The position numbers were made by a program, and so were the translations under genes. From Castor canadensis (Eukaryota > Chordata > Mammalia > Rodentia > Castoridae): a DNA stretch of 64,000 nt. Under the pieces are notes generated by a model, which ran no database searches, had not been told where the DNA came from, and saw only the letters and a list, made by a program, of their open reading frames with translations. Positions within the stretch are counted from its first letter, which is position 1. Every line of letters begins with the position of its first letter. Below are positions 47,514-58,658 of the stretch, piece after piece. The stretch lies in contig NC_133403.1 of the NCBI RefSeq assembly GCF_047511655.1, positions 14,381,014-14,445,013 on the forward strand, read 5' to 3'.

Positions 47514-47772
47514 TTTTTTTTTTTTTTTTGTGGTATTGGGGCTTGAGCTCAGGGCCTTCACCTTGAGCCACTCCACCAGCCCTATTTTTGTGTGAGGTGA
47601 ACGTGATAACCACTACATTACGGAAACAACTTACCAACCCTATTTTTGTGAAGGGTTTTTTTCAAGATAGGGTCTTGAAAACTATTTGCCTGGGCTGGCT
47701 TTGAACCACGATGTTCCTGATCTCTGCCTCCTGAGTAGCTAGGATTACAGGCGTGAGCCACCAGCTCCTGGC
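47514..47772 (-). repeat. SINE dimer interrupted by a tRNA-Val fragment
   Basis: T-tail, ggtattggggcttgagctca (tRNA-like half), then the insertion at 47580-47650, then the B1-like half ending gctaggattacaggcgtgag. The interruption lies just after the hinge gccactccaccagccc. Confidence 0.8.
47590..47627 (-). pseudogene. 5' tRNA-Val(CAC) half, tailless retropseudogene
   Basis: Minus-strand 38 nt read GTTTCCGTAATGTAGTGGTT, then ATCACGTTCACCTCACAC. This matches the 5' half of eukaryotic tRNA-Val-CAC (acceptor strand GTTTCCG, D arm, 5' anticodon stem) and stops in the anticodon loop. The insertion is flanked by a perfect 13-bp direct repeat, ccctatttttgtg (47580-47592 and 47638-47650). Ten extra bases (TTGGTAAGTT) precede tRNA position 1. 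No A-tail. The last bases of the match overlap the direct repeat. Confidence 0.8.
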
Positions 47773-48200
47773 AGACAAAATTATTTCTGTCATTTGCTCC
47801 TCTCACATTCTTCTGTTATTTGCTCCCCTCACACAGCACCCCATCCATCTTTCTTCTTCCTCAGATCTTCCCTCACTCCTATCCTTAGAACTCTTCCACA
47901 TCACCACCAGATGTGAGGTGAAATGTCCCTCACTCATCAACCTCAGCTTGACTAACACTTGACCCAATTGACTTTGTACCATCTCAGCATCTCCTTCGCT
48001 AAGTAACTCTAACACTCTGACTACCTCTACTTGCATCCCAGCCCTGATGTCACTTGGAACAAGCCTTAGAGGCAGGAAGGATCTCAGACTATCTAGAGAT
48101 GCTTGCAGCTGTCATGATTTGGTTGTTGGGTCAACAGGGAGACTAGATGGAGATGGAGAACGGCCAGATTAGCACCACAACCTTCATTTTTTCCTTATAT
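47773..48200. other. Unassigned intergenic sequence
   Basis: C/T-rich on the plus strand to about 48050 and otherwise unremarkable; resembles old L2-type sequence in places, too weak to call. Confidence 0.35.
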
Positions 48201-48201
48201 C

Positions 48202-48557
48202 TGCCATGGTTTGGATAAGTGTCCTCCAAAGGTCCAGGGTAACACAATTGGGAGGGATTAGGACCTTTAGGAGGTGGGACCTTATGCGAGGTCCTTAAGT
48301 CATGGGGGACATACCCTTGAAGGGGAGTGTGGGACCCTGGCCACTTCCTCTTTCTTTTCTTCGTGGACATGAAGTGAGCATTTTGCTCCAACACACATTC
48401 CCCCTGATTGCCATTTGGCATCTTCACCACAGATTCAAAGCAAAAAGCTCACTTGATCTTGGACTGGAGGCTCCAAAACTCTGAGCCCAAATGAACCTTT
48501 TCTTATGACAAATTAATTACCTCAGATATTTTGCTATAGTGACAGAAAGCTAACACA
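48202..48557 (+). mobile_element. MaLR-like LTR
   Basis: Starts tgccatggtttggataagtg and ends gctatagtgacagaaagcta-acaca, the termini typical of MST/THE-type MaLR LTRs, with aggaggtgggaccttatg inside. Minus-strand open frame 48143-48430 is a shadow of it. Confidence 0.6.
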
Positions 48558-49530
48558 TGTCCCTTGGAAAAAGCAGGAAACAGTGGTGGGAAGAAACCTC
48601 TAGGGACCGTTCTAGATGGTAAAGAACTGAAGCCTTATCTCTCAGCATGCTTTAGACTGCAAGTTCCAAGAGCGTGGAAGGAGCTGGGTTCCTTGTGAGG
48701 ATGGAATCTGCAGCAGAATAAAGCAGAATTCCAGAGAGGACACTTATGATGCATACTGTCCCTTGTAGGACAGGCAAAGAAGACCACACCTGTCCCCATC
48801 CTCATCAGCCATCTCTGGGGAAGCTGAGCTGCATCAACCTTGGTCTCACTCTGAATTTAGAGGCTTTTTCCTCTGCCTGTAGCTGTGATAACCTCTTGCA
48901 GGAAAACCATGAAAACTGAGCCTAGGCATGTGAGGTTAGGAGAACTCTTAGAACTAAACTAAGATTCCAAAGGCCTACAGGCTGAAGCAAGAGGTGAATT
49001 CCAACTGTGTCCATCATGCACCGTGGGTAGGATCCTAATTGGTTAAACTTGGATCAGAAGTCCTGCCTTTGATCACCAGGTAGGACACAAGGGACAAGGT
49101 CTCAAGTGATTCACTGAGGCCACCCTTAGAACTGTTGAATTGTTGGAACCCCTGGACTCCCCAGGTACTGGGCAGGCCTCTCACCTCCAGCTCTGAGACT
49201 CATCCCTACTAGAAACAATCCAACTCCCCAATCGACCTTGGGAAGAGCAGGGCAGATTCTAGTCCAGTCTACAGAAAAGTTTACCAAGAAGACAATTATA
49301 AACATATATGTACACAATAAAATGTATACACACACCCATAGCAGAAATTGAAAGAACTACAAGGAGGAACTGACAAATCTCCCATCATGTGGGAGATTAA
49401 TATAAATCTATGGACTAGCTGTATCACCTAATAAATATATATATAAAATCCAAAACTAAACAAAATAAAGCCAACAGAGCATTATAAAGACAGTATGTCA
49501 TAATAAGGTGAAATTCTTCCAAGCAATGCA
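48558..49530. other. Unassigned intergenic sequence
   Basis: Unique-looking; only a (ta)n-rich patch at about 49432-49445 stands out. Confidence 0.4.
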
Positions 49531-49532
49531 TA

Positions 49533-49556
49533 ACTATCTATCTATCTATCTATCTA
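49533..49556. repeat. (TCTA)n microsatellite
   Basis: About six tatc/tcta units. Confidence 0.9.
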
Positions 49557-49602
49557 GTTAGTGAAGGAAATTTTACTCTTGGCCAAAAATAGGAGCAGTA
49601 GA

Positions 49603-49818
49603 AAGCTGGAATGGTAACTCATGCCCATTATCCCGCTATGAGGGAGGTAGTAGGTAGGAAGATTGCAGTCTGAGGTCAGCCCTGAGCAAAAATGTGAGAC
49701 CCTATCGGAAAAATAACTAAAGCAGAAAGGGCTGAAGACATGGTTCAAGTGATAAGCTCCTGCCTAGCAAGTGCAAGACCCTGAGTTCAAACCCCATACT
49801 GCCAAAAAAAAAAAAAGA
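49603..49818 (+). repeat. SINE dimer with poly(A)
   Basis: B1-like half (aatggtaactcatgcccatt), then gggctgaagacatggttcaa and an A13 tail. Confidence 0.8.
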
Positions 49819-51155
49819 TAAATTAGAAAATCAGCTTCTAGGCCCTTCAGGGCTAGAAAGTTGTAGATACAGAGCAAAAGATATGAAGGGGAAGACAGGC
49901 TAATAAAAGGCAGGAATATTCATGTATTTTATTTTTGGAATAGGTGAGATTTTTATAGGAATTTGGGCACTGCCTCTTTCTTTGTTCATTTTATGGTTCT
50001 ATTTGTCACCATGGCCATTGCCAACTATCATGGTAGTGGAGGATGTATGATTTAGCATGCAGATGGGATTATAATGAGATTGTCTGAGAGTCACTGTTTC
50101 AGCATGTCTGAAGAGGAACTTCTGGCCTACAGGCATCCTGTCCTCAAAGATAGACGTTATGTTTTGAGGTAGAAATTCAGCTAGGTCACCTATGCAGTAC
50201 TCAGGGTAACAAATCCTCCCTCTCTTATTTTCACTCTTCATTTGTGAGGAGTGCTTCACGGCAAGGGTCTGGATTGCATAACTTCTTAGAGATGAATTTG
50301 CATGTCATTTAAGGGTCCATTAAAAGAGTGAAAACTCTTATTAGCTACTCTTAAATAGATTTGGTTATTGCTTGATCATACCCCTGGGTGACTATGATTT
50401 GTAACTTTATGGTTTCCAGTCTTTTACTTAGGAATGGGACTGGACAGTTGAAGATGTGTGGCGTAGAGAGCAGGAGGAATAAGATAGTTATTGGGGGTAC
50501 AAACGGGGAAAAAAACCCAGGTAAGTCTGGTAGGGCCTCTTTAACCATGTTTCAAATATCTTGGGCAAAAATGGCTATAGTTTGATCATAAGCTATGTTG
50601 GGTTTTCTAAAAGCCTGCAGGTTTCTTATGACTCTACTGCAGTTCATATAAAAATGACAGAATGCACACATTGTTTTTGGACAATATTACCTCAAAAGAC
50701 ATTTAACACCAGAGTAAGAAGGATCATTAAAAATCATAGGGCAGAGAACAGAAAGGAACCTATCCTGACAGGAAGCCAAATGAAGATATCTATGTTTCTA
50801 TGTGACCATTGGGCCACTAAGTACCACAGGCAACATCTGTTACCTGGAATCTGGTCCCTTCTTTGTAGACCTACAGATCTTTGCAGTGGCTGGCTCAATA
50901 ATGCAAATGTATGAAGCTTGAACTAGATAACAGCCTATTAAAAGTATAACCCATGCCAGAAAGTGAATTTCCTTCCACAAATGAAAACATAATTCAGTAT
51001 CAGGAATTTATAATTAACTCATCATATTAATGTCTCAAAGGAATGAACCCATAAGCTCATGACCAAGGGGGAAATAAAATTTAAAGAACAGAAGTGGCAA
51101 TAAAGATGAATTTTGGCAAATTATGGTTTATTAAAGCTGTGTACAGGGTTTTTGT
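49819..51155. other. Unassigned intergenic sequence
   Basis: About 1.3 kb, AT-rich and apparently unique. Minus-strand frame 49999-50259 and plus-strand frame 50561-50914 have no recognisable family or exon boundaries. Confidence 0.4.
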
Positions 51156-51156
51156 T

Positions 51157-51935
51157 TTGCTTTGTTTTTTTAGACAGGGTCTTGCCATGTACTTATGTTA
51201 CTGGAGGGTGGTCTCAGAAGACCCTGGTGGAGAAGATCTCAGTTTCTTGCATCTCTCAAATAAAGAATTGGACAGAGATTACAAGGTAGTAGCAAAGTTT
51301 TATTGTAATGGAGAGGAAAGTATAGGCACTGTAAAAGAGAGAGTGATGGTTCTGGTCAGGTGGCACAGGAGCACTGATCTCTTTGTTTAAAGGGCAATTT
51401 ATAAGTTGTAAGGGCAAACAGTGGGAAAATCTGGGCGGTCTTTGCAGTAGGGACTAGGATAATTAGGTGTGGTTGACAAGGTCTCATTATATGACATGGG
51501 GCATTATGTGAATGTGCTCATGCTGATTCCCAGGTCTTTAATTATATGTATGAGATGCCACCAATATTCATAAGGTCTTAAGTAGAAGGTTTACCTGAGA
51601 GGTCACTGTGAGGATAGATTCCCCTTTATCAGGCATGTGCCATTTTCTGGTCTGAATCAGCCAAGAGACTCCACCGTCATTTTGGGGGGAATTTACAACT
51701 GCAAAGGAATTTATAGCTGCAATCCTGATCCTAAAATGACCACAGGATGGCGGCACTGGGCAGAGACAAGGAGGAATTCATCATGGAGTGACCTTTTGCT
51801 GAAGAGGATAAAGTCCCATGGCCGGTTTTTTTTTTTTCTTTTCAGTTACTAGCCTGCCTCTTGTAGGTTGATTGGAACTTGTGAGCTGGAGTGATCCTCC
51901 TATCTCAGCCTCCCAAGTAGCTGGGACTATACTAC
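51157..51935 (-). repeat. B1-like SINE split by a solo LTR
   Basis: 51157-51201 (agacagggtcttgccatgta) and 51850-51935 (tgatcctcctatctcagcct) are two parts of one antisense B1-like element on either side of the LTR. Confidence 0.65.
51202..51844 (-). mobile_element. Solo LTR (643 bp) with target duplication
   Basis: TG...CA ends, flanked by gttac (51197-51201 and 51845-51849; the next base could extend it to 6 bp). On the minus strand: TATAAA at 51398-51403, AATAAA at 51299-51304 about 95 nt later, then a U5-like end of about 95 nt. This is a complete U3-R-U5 layout. No gag, pol or env sequence is present, so it is a recombined remnant of an endogenous retrovirus. Confidence 0.75.
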
Positions 51936-51967
51936 TATGCTATGATAAAGATGAAAACAGTTTATTT

Positions 51968-52060
51968 CTATTTTGGCAGTACTGGGGGGGAGGGTTGAAC
52001 TCATGGCCTTGTGTTTGCTGAGCAAGTCCTCTACCACTTCAGTCACTCTGCCAGCCCCTA
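51968..52060 (-). repeat. SINE right monomer, antisense
   Basis: ttttggcagtactggggggg then cactctgccagcccct; a G7 run expands the start. Confidence 0.75.
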
Positions 52061-52382
52061 GAAAACAGTTTAATGTTGTTCAATACAAATATAATGTGAA
52101 CAATAAATGAAAGCCACATCTGTAATTTTTATTTTCTAGGAGTCATATTAAAAGAGGTAATAATAGGAAGGGTAAGTCTCAAGGGATAATTGGAGGCACC
52201 TAGGCTGGCCACTACTTCTTTCCAATCTGTTCTGGGCATGTCATAGAAAATATTGCCTTTTGAATTCTTCTATGCTGGTATTGGAATTTATAATCATGTT
52301 AACCATGCTTTGAGGGGTTCACTGAAGAGCCCTAATCCTTTTGTCTCAAGAAAGAATTAACCAATATTGTTTCTTGAGTATA

Positions 52383-52753
52383 TTGTCTGCTTTCTGTCAC
52401 TGTGACAAAACACCTGAGAGAAATCAACTTATAAGCAGGAAAGACTTATTTTGGCTTATGGTTTAAGTTCATAGTTGCTTGGCCTCATTGCTCTAGGTCT
52501 GTGGTGAGACAGAACATCATGGCAGGAACGTGTGGTAGAGCAAAGGTGCTCACTTTCCAGCTGAGAAGCAAGGAAAGGGAGAGAGGAGGGGCCAGGGTCC
52601 CAATATTTCCTTTATGGGCATGCCTCCAATGATCTAACTTCTTTCCATTAGGCCTCACTTCCTAAAGTTTCCATCACCTCAAAACACCATTAGCTGGCAC
52701 CAAGCCTTCAACAAGTGAGCTTTTCAGAGACATTTGAGAGTCAAACCATAACA
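52383..52753 (-). mobile_element. MaLR-like LTR, antisense
   Basis: tttctgtcactgtgacaaaa at one end and gagagtcaaaccataaca at the other, the reverse of the 58844-59161 element's termini. Confidence 0.6.
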
Positions 52754-55700
52754 GTGAGTGAGGCCAAACTCTCTTCCTGATCCCCTCGGACCCCTCCCTA
52801 CCAATGTAGTAGAGCTGTGACACTTTTTCTGTGGAAACTAAATGCCATTGAACTGATAACAAACTGTCCTCTCCAAGTCTTTCTTCGTGTGATCAACACC
52901 TGAGACTCATCTCTCTCTGGGTTTCTTTTCTAATCACTTATCATCAACAGGAGGTTCTTCTTCATTAGGTTGGTAAATGGGAAAAAAGAAAAGGAATCAC
53001 AGGAAAAGGGAAAACCTCCATGTCTCCCCTCTTTGTCTGCAGCTGAGGAATGGGAGGAGTAACAACTCCATCCTAATACATTATCCCTCCTCATTTTTCC
53101 ATCCTAGAATATATGTAGAATTTCTTTGCTATTTATAATATATATGTATATACATACCTGTTTACATTGAAGAGCAAAACCAAAACAAAACAAAACAATA
53201 GAATCCTCACTCTGGGAGTGAGGCTGACTGGCACAGCAGCTTCTCTCATTCCTAGAGGAAGGATATAATGTGATAAAACAGATTGTCCTACGAGACTGGT
53301 GAGTGTTCTTGCTATGTTGGTTGGTTGATACCAAATATAGGCTCCTCTCAGCTTCCCACTGCTTGGCCACATGAACTGACGGGAAGGGAGATGTGCAGAT
53401 CAGAGACTTGAAATCAGAGCTGACTGAAGGACTGAGCAGGCTGTCATAAGACAGGCTTCCATTGTGTGTCTGGCTGGCCAGGCTTTCACAGAGTGGGAGG
53501 TGGCACCCTCTGAATGAATAGGTTGGAACAGTCCCAGCTCAAACCATGTGCCCTGGGCTGACTTGAGGCTTGAGGATAGTGTACCAAAATGAAAGATACT
53601 GATAGCCAATTCTTTAACTTTCTTTTTTTTTTTTATACCAAATCTTTGAAATTTGGTGTTTTCTTTTTCTCTTGCCTTAGTCACATCTCAATTTGAACCA
53701 TTGCTCAGCTGCCATGTGTAACTGAGACAGCATGGGTCAGAATGAATGGAACTAGAAGAATTCTTAAATTGTGTTACTCCGATATGAAATATTATGCAAA
53801 CCTTCAAAGTACTTTTCAGTTTGAATAAAGTGGTTCAACTTTAAATATTCAAACTATTGAAGTTTCAGTAAAATCTACATTGAAAGCCATTAAGGCTGTG
53901 TGCTGAAAGCTGTCATTCTCCCTAGTCTGAGCAGACTTCTGTCATGGTGCCATCCTCAGATGTGGGTGGTGCAGAAGTCCAAAGGAATTATAGAGTCTCT
54001 GAGAAAAAGCTCTTGGGGCTTTCTCTTCTGACTTGGTCTCAACATGTCTCCATGCTCCTTTCTGCATAAAAGAAACAACTGAGGAACCTCTAGAATGCAC
54101 CAGTATATTTTGTTAACACCAACTAAAAAGACATGTAAATAAATGGGACAAAAGTAAATTCTCTACACAAGAAAATCCATCTCCCTGTCTCTGCTAAAAC
54201 ACCTAAGAATAACTTAGTGATAATCAAGGAACCAATATAAATAATAATTTTTTAATCTAGTGAAATTAAAAGAAAAGCAAACTGTATTATGAATGGCCTA
54301 GGTTTAAGTTCTAATTTTTGAGAAGAGTATTATTTATTGCCATTACAAGTATTCTGTAATGGTAATTTTGGAATGTGACTAAATTAAACCATGCCTTTCA
54401 TGTGGAAGAATTAATAAGAATAATGTCAGGAAGGAGTAGAGAATGGGAAAATTAAAATGCTACCAGCTATTAGGAAACTACAAAAGCCCAAGATATGAGA
54501 TAGTAGGAGGTATGTGATTAGTGGAAATGACAGATGAAACACCTTGGAGAGCTTACCATATCAGCCAAGTCAGAAAAACCTGTCTACTTTTGTCTTCCCC
54601 CATTCTCACATTCAGCCAATATATACCGAGCACTTACGAATTGCCAGGCATTGTAGATACAGCACTGAATGAAAAAGACAAAATGCCTCCCCTCCTGGGG
54701 TTTACTTTCTATTTATCTGTGATATTTATCTCAGAAACTGTATATAAAACACACAGCACAGTGAGTGACAGAGTAAGCCATCAAGAATCAGGCTGACTTT
54801 GCAACATGGTCCTCTCATTCCAAAAGAGTATGAGAACACCCTTAATGATGATCCACAGCATCTCTGTGAGTGATGTTCTGGGGTACAGGTAACCTGTTGG
54901 TTGGCTATGAGACTCTGGCAGGTGGGTGCAGGCTGCCTATGGGTGTGGAGGTGGCTATGGGTTGCTGCAGGCTGAGGCGGTGAGGATGATTTGGAAGCAG
55001 GGAATATTGTGGCAAGTAGCCAATATAGCCCTGGACTGAATCACACCACTGACCACAGTCCTGCATCTATACGGCAATAGCAGAGGGCCATTCTCTTTCT
55101 CCTGTCTTCTTGAATTTTTGTTTTACTCACTCCCCACCTTCTTTTCCCACACTTTCTCTCCTTTTTCCTTTTCCCCCTCCCAATTGAGGCCTAACATGGG
55201 CTTTGCTGTCACACAATGCACCTGCTTCTTTCTTGGGCTCCTCAGGAAGGTTTGTCCACTCTGCACCAAGATGGGGAAGGAAACCAGCCCTTACTAGTAC
55301 CTATGTACATTCATTGCTCTGAAGGTTTTCTGTAGACCATTTCTATGAGTTCTTCCACCCAGCCCCCAGTTAGGCACTACTGACCACTACTTGATCACTA
55401 TTGGACCTTGGAAAAGTCTCAAGGTTCACTAGACACCAGGCAGTGTTCTCAGCATGGAATCCTTCTAGGCACATAACTTATTTTACACAAGTGTAATCCT
55501 GTGAGATAGGGAAGATAATTAACTTTGTGACTCAAAATTCCTAAGTTCCAGACATAAGAAATCTGAGGCAAGGGGTTCATGCAAACTACAGAGTCAGCTC
55601 TCCTAACCCTGATGCTACATTTTGTTCTCAGCCTTGACATCAGGGAACCTGCAAACAAGCTCCCAAGTGGCTGTACAGCAACAGGAGGAGCTGAATCTCG

Positions 55701-56585
55701 AGGAAGTTTGGCACAGATACTTCCAGAAGCAAGCATCCTACATAGCAGCACTGATCAGGCAAGGAGGAAGTGAGCAGGGAAGCAAGTCTGAAGTCATGGC
55801 TGGCAGACCACTGGGCCAGGCAGCACTGCTGCTCTGACACTGTTAGAAACCTATGTCACCAGAAGGTACCTACAGGAGGCAATGAGATTTCACATACTCT
55901 GATAATTACAGGTGGAATAGCAGTATTTACAGGTCAGTGCGACCACATCAGAGAAGGAAAATTGAGAGGTATCAGAGGCTGTTAACTACATACACTATGA
56001 AGTGTGGCTGTTTGCCCTTGTGAATGTGTGTCTGACAGGGAGTTGCAGCTCACTGCTGCTGTCCAGCACCACGAGGAATTGTTGTCTAGCACATTTATAT
56101 AGCCAAGGAAAGGGTCAAATTTCAAAATTCAAAGTATGATTTCTACTGACTACATACCTGAAATTGTAAGTTAAGACATTGTAAGTTGGGGACTGTCTGT
56201 ACAGTTAAAGTTTGGGGAAGCACTTGGATTTTTAGCATAGCAAAGAACATCACAGTAGGTTAAGCCCCCAACCCATGTTTCTATATCCCAATATCCCTCC
56301 AACATGCACTTTTAAATTTCTCTGCCAAGAGTGTTTGCCCTGCAATCAGGTCTCTGCTCAAATGCCCGTGTGGGCCAGATTGCTGTTACTTAGATACAGC
56401 TTCTCTATCCAGAAATGCATTCCTTGACACTTGATCACAATTGCCCCCTTTTCTACCCACCTCACCTGTGGCCCCTTCCCACAGCCTCAGCCCTACTACA
56501 GCCTGAAATCACACTGTTTACCTGCCAGCCAGGGCAGGGGCTTGTGTTTTTAGCTCTATCCTCGACCTTTGGAAAAGTACTTGTC
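52754..56585. other. Intergenic, no confident gene
   Basis: Nearly 4 kb with little recognisable repeat: a (ta)-rich patch at about 53136-53158, T-runs at about 53620, and possible L2-like remnants around 56270-56480. A coding-like segment at 55634-55757 is discussed under findings. Confidence 0.4.
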
Positions 56586-56587
56586 AA

Positions 56588-56648
56588 AGCTGGGTATGTA
56601 ATTCAGTGTCGTAGTACTTGCCTGGTATGTGCAAAAAAAAAAAAAAAG
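56588..56648 (+). repeat. ID-like SINE fragment with poly(A)
   Basis: agctgggtatgtaattcagt, acttgcctggtatgtgc and A15. Confidence 0.6.
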
Positions 56649-58105
56649 GCAAAAGTTAAAATCCCAAAGTATCTGTCACCAGGCAGGCACTTAGTAAGTT
56701 CTTGTTAAAGAAATGGACAATGTGAGAACCACCATACTTGCAGGCCTTTGGAATGGCTGTGCCTCTCTGAGCTGGTACACAGAAGACAGGGTGGGTGCAC
56801 AATGATTGCCATGGCTGTGTCTCAAAAAAGCCCCTCTCCACTGTGTAGGAATCCTGGGAGAAAGCTACTGAGCATTATCACAACCTGGGTCAGGAGCCAG
56901 CAGATTCGAGCCTGCTATAAGACGATCCCTGAAAGAAGGAGAGCTCCTCGCCTGGGCAGAAGACTAACAGAGGGCCTCTCTTCTAATGTGCCTTCCTGAT
57001 TATCCTTGATTTGGGACATAGGGGTTGCATGCGTGCGGACAGAATGCCTAAGATGGGTCTTCAGTGGGGACAAGAAATAGATGGCAAAAAGCAGGCTAAG
57101 AGAACAGATTGGAGGCTCATACTCTAGCTTGTTGGGAGTAGACTGTGCAGGCTTCCTGTTGCTCTATAAACCAGAGGCTGTCATTCTCTGGCTCTCCCTG
57201 GCTCTGTGGGTCCATTTGATCTAGATATTTTGGTCCCTGCATGGTATCTTGGTCACTCTAATTTCCCCTGTCTCCTTTGTATTTCACCCATGTGGTGCTG
57301 GGGACCTGAGCCCACAAAACTCTAACCTCATTGTGAACTTGCCTCTTAGTCCTCTTGGTCAAACACAGCCCACAGCTCAGTCACTATAGTTATCCACCTT
57401 TCCTAGGTAGCCTTACTCTGTGTCCCTGCAGCAGAGACAAGCTCAGCCCAGATATCTCCTATCCAAAGTTACCTTCTCTGACCTGCTTAGATAGCCATTC
57501 TTGTCCTGACTACCCTGTCATAGGGACTTCCTAAATGTTCGTGACCCTGCTGTCTGTGTGAGTGTGTCCTGGGCCCTCTGCATGCCCAGTTTGAGGACAG
57601 CAGAACCTGACACCCACACTTGTTCCACAATGGTCAGTTGACTGCCTGGGTGGGCTGTGTCGAGTGCTGTGTGTGTGCCTCCTTTCAGCCTCCCAGCAGC
57701 CCCTATTCTACTCAGACCTCCAGTACACAGATGATGACTGGAAGTTGAAGAAGTCAGCTAAGGCCTTATTTCATGCTACCCAGAAGCAAAAGACAGAAAA
57801 GAAAAACAGCATGAGTGGCCTGAAGAGTGACCTGTGTTCAGGGAGTGCCTGCTGGGGAGGGCTAGTTGAGCCTCTGATATCCTTCTATACTTGGCATCTG
57901 GCTTTAGAGCCACCCAATAATGTGTGGACTGAATGAACATTTGAAGCAGGGAGGCTTTGGGCTGAGGAAGGGGAGTGAGGCAGAAGAGTGGAAAGCAGTT
58001 CCAGTGGAAGATTCTTTTATGTTCCCTGCAAACCATATGTGCTTGACAGGAAGTCTGTAGCCCTGGCTGCCCTCTCTGACCAATCTCCAGGCCTTGCTCT
58101 GCCCC
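56649..58105. other. Region downstream of PRAME
   Basis: Probably contains the PRAME 3' UTR near its right end, but no minus-strand AATAAA stands out close to the stop. Possible L2 remnant at about 57430-57530. A plus-strand frame at 57664-57936 has no recognisable family. Confidence 0.4.
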
Positions 58106-58658
58106 TCAGTCGAGCTGCACCAGCCTCACTGGCAAGGGTAAGGGTAGTGGGGGTGTCCATTGCATGTCAGCCCGCTGCACAGTCTGCAGGAACTTCTGTA
58201 TCTCGGCCTGTACCTGACACAGCTTGCCTTTGTTGACAGGCCCCCAGGACAGGCCATGTAGGTACACACAGCACTCGACTGGGATGGGATAGAGCACCTG
58301 TTTTAACTCCATCAGCCCTGCTGTGTGCTCCAGTAGGCTCAGGAGGCCAGCCTTGGAGACAGGATTGTCAGACAGACCCAGGGAGCTGAGCTGGGAGCAG
58401 CAGCATAGGGCTGGCAGGATGGCTTTGAGGTGGGCGTCCTTCAGTTGGCAGTGGTTCAGGGTCAGGTGCTGCAGTGTCCCTGAGACCTTGCCCAGCAGGG
58501 TCTCTAAGGGTCCAGGGACCATGTAGGATAGGTTGTTGCCACTCAGATCTAGCTTCTTCAGGCAGGTGGTGTGAAGACTGTGAGACAAGTAGATGATGTC
58601 GGTGTCCAGAAGTGTGCAAAAGCGGATCTCCAGGGCATGCAGTGGGGCCTGCAGGCAG
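58106..58658 (-). CDS. PRAME: PRAME coding exon 3 (last)
   Basis: Residues 301-484 and stop. Acceptor ctttttcag|CTG. Contains at least four LRR-like units and the VLYPIPVE segment. The tail is TPPLPLPLPVRLVQLD. Confidence 0.9.

Noticed and set aside
48143-48430. 95-residue minus-strand frame as a small protein gene
   Set aside because: It is the antisense of a MaLR-like LTR.
57664-57936. 90-residue plus-strand frame
   Set aside because: No recognisable domain; overlaps what is probably the PRAME 3' flank on the other strand.
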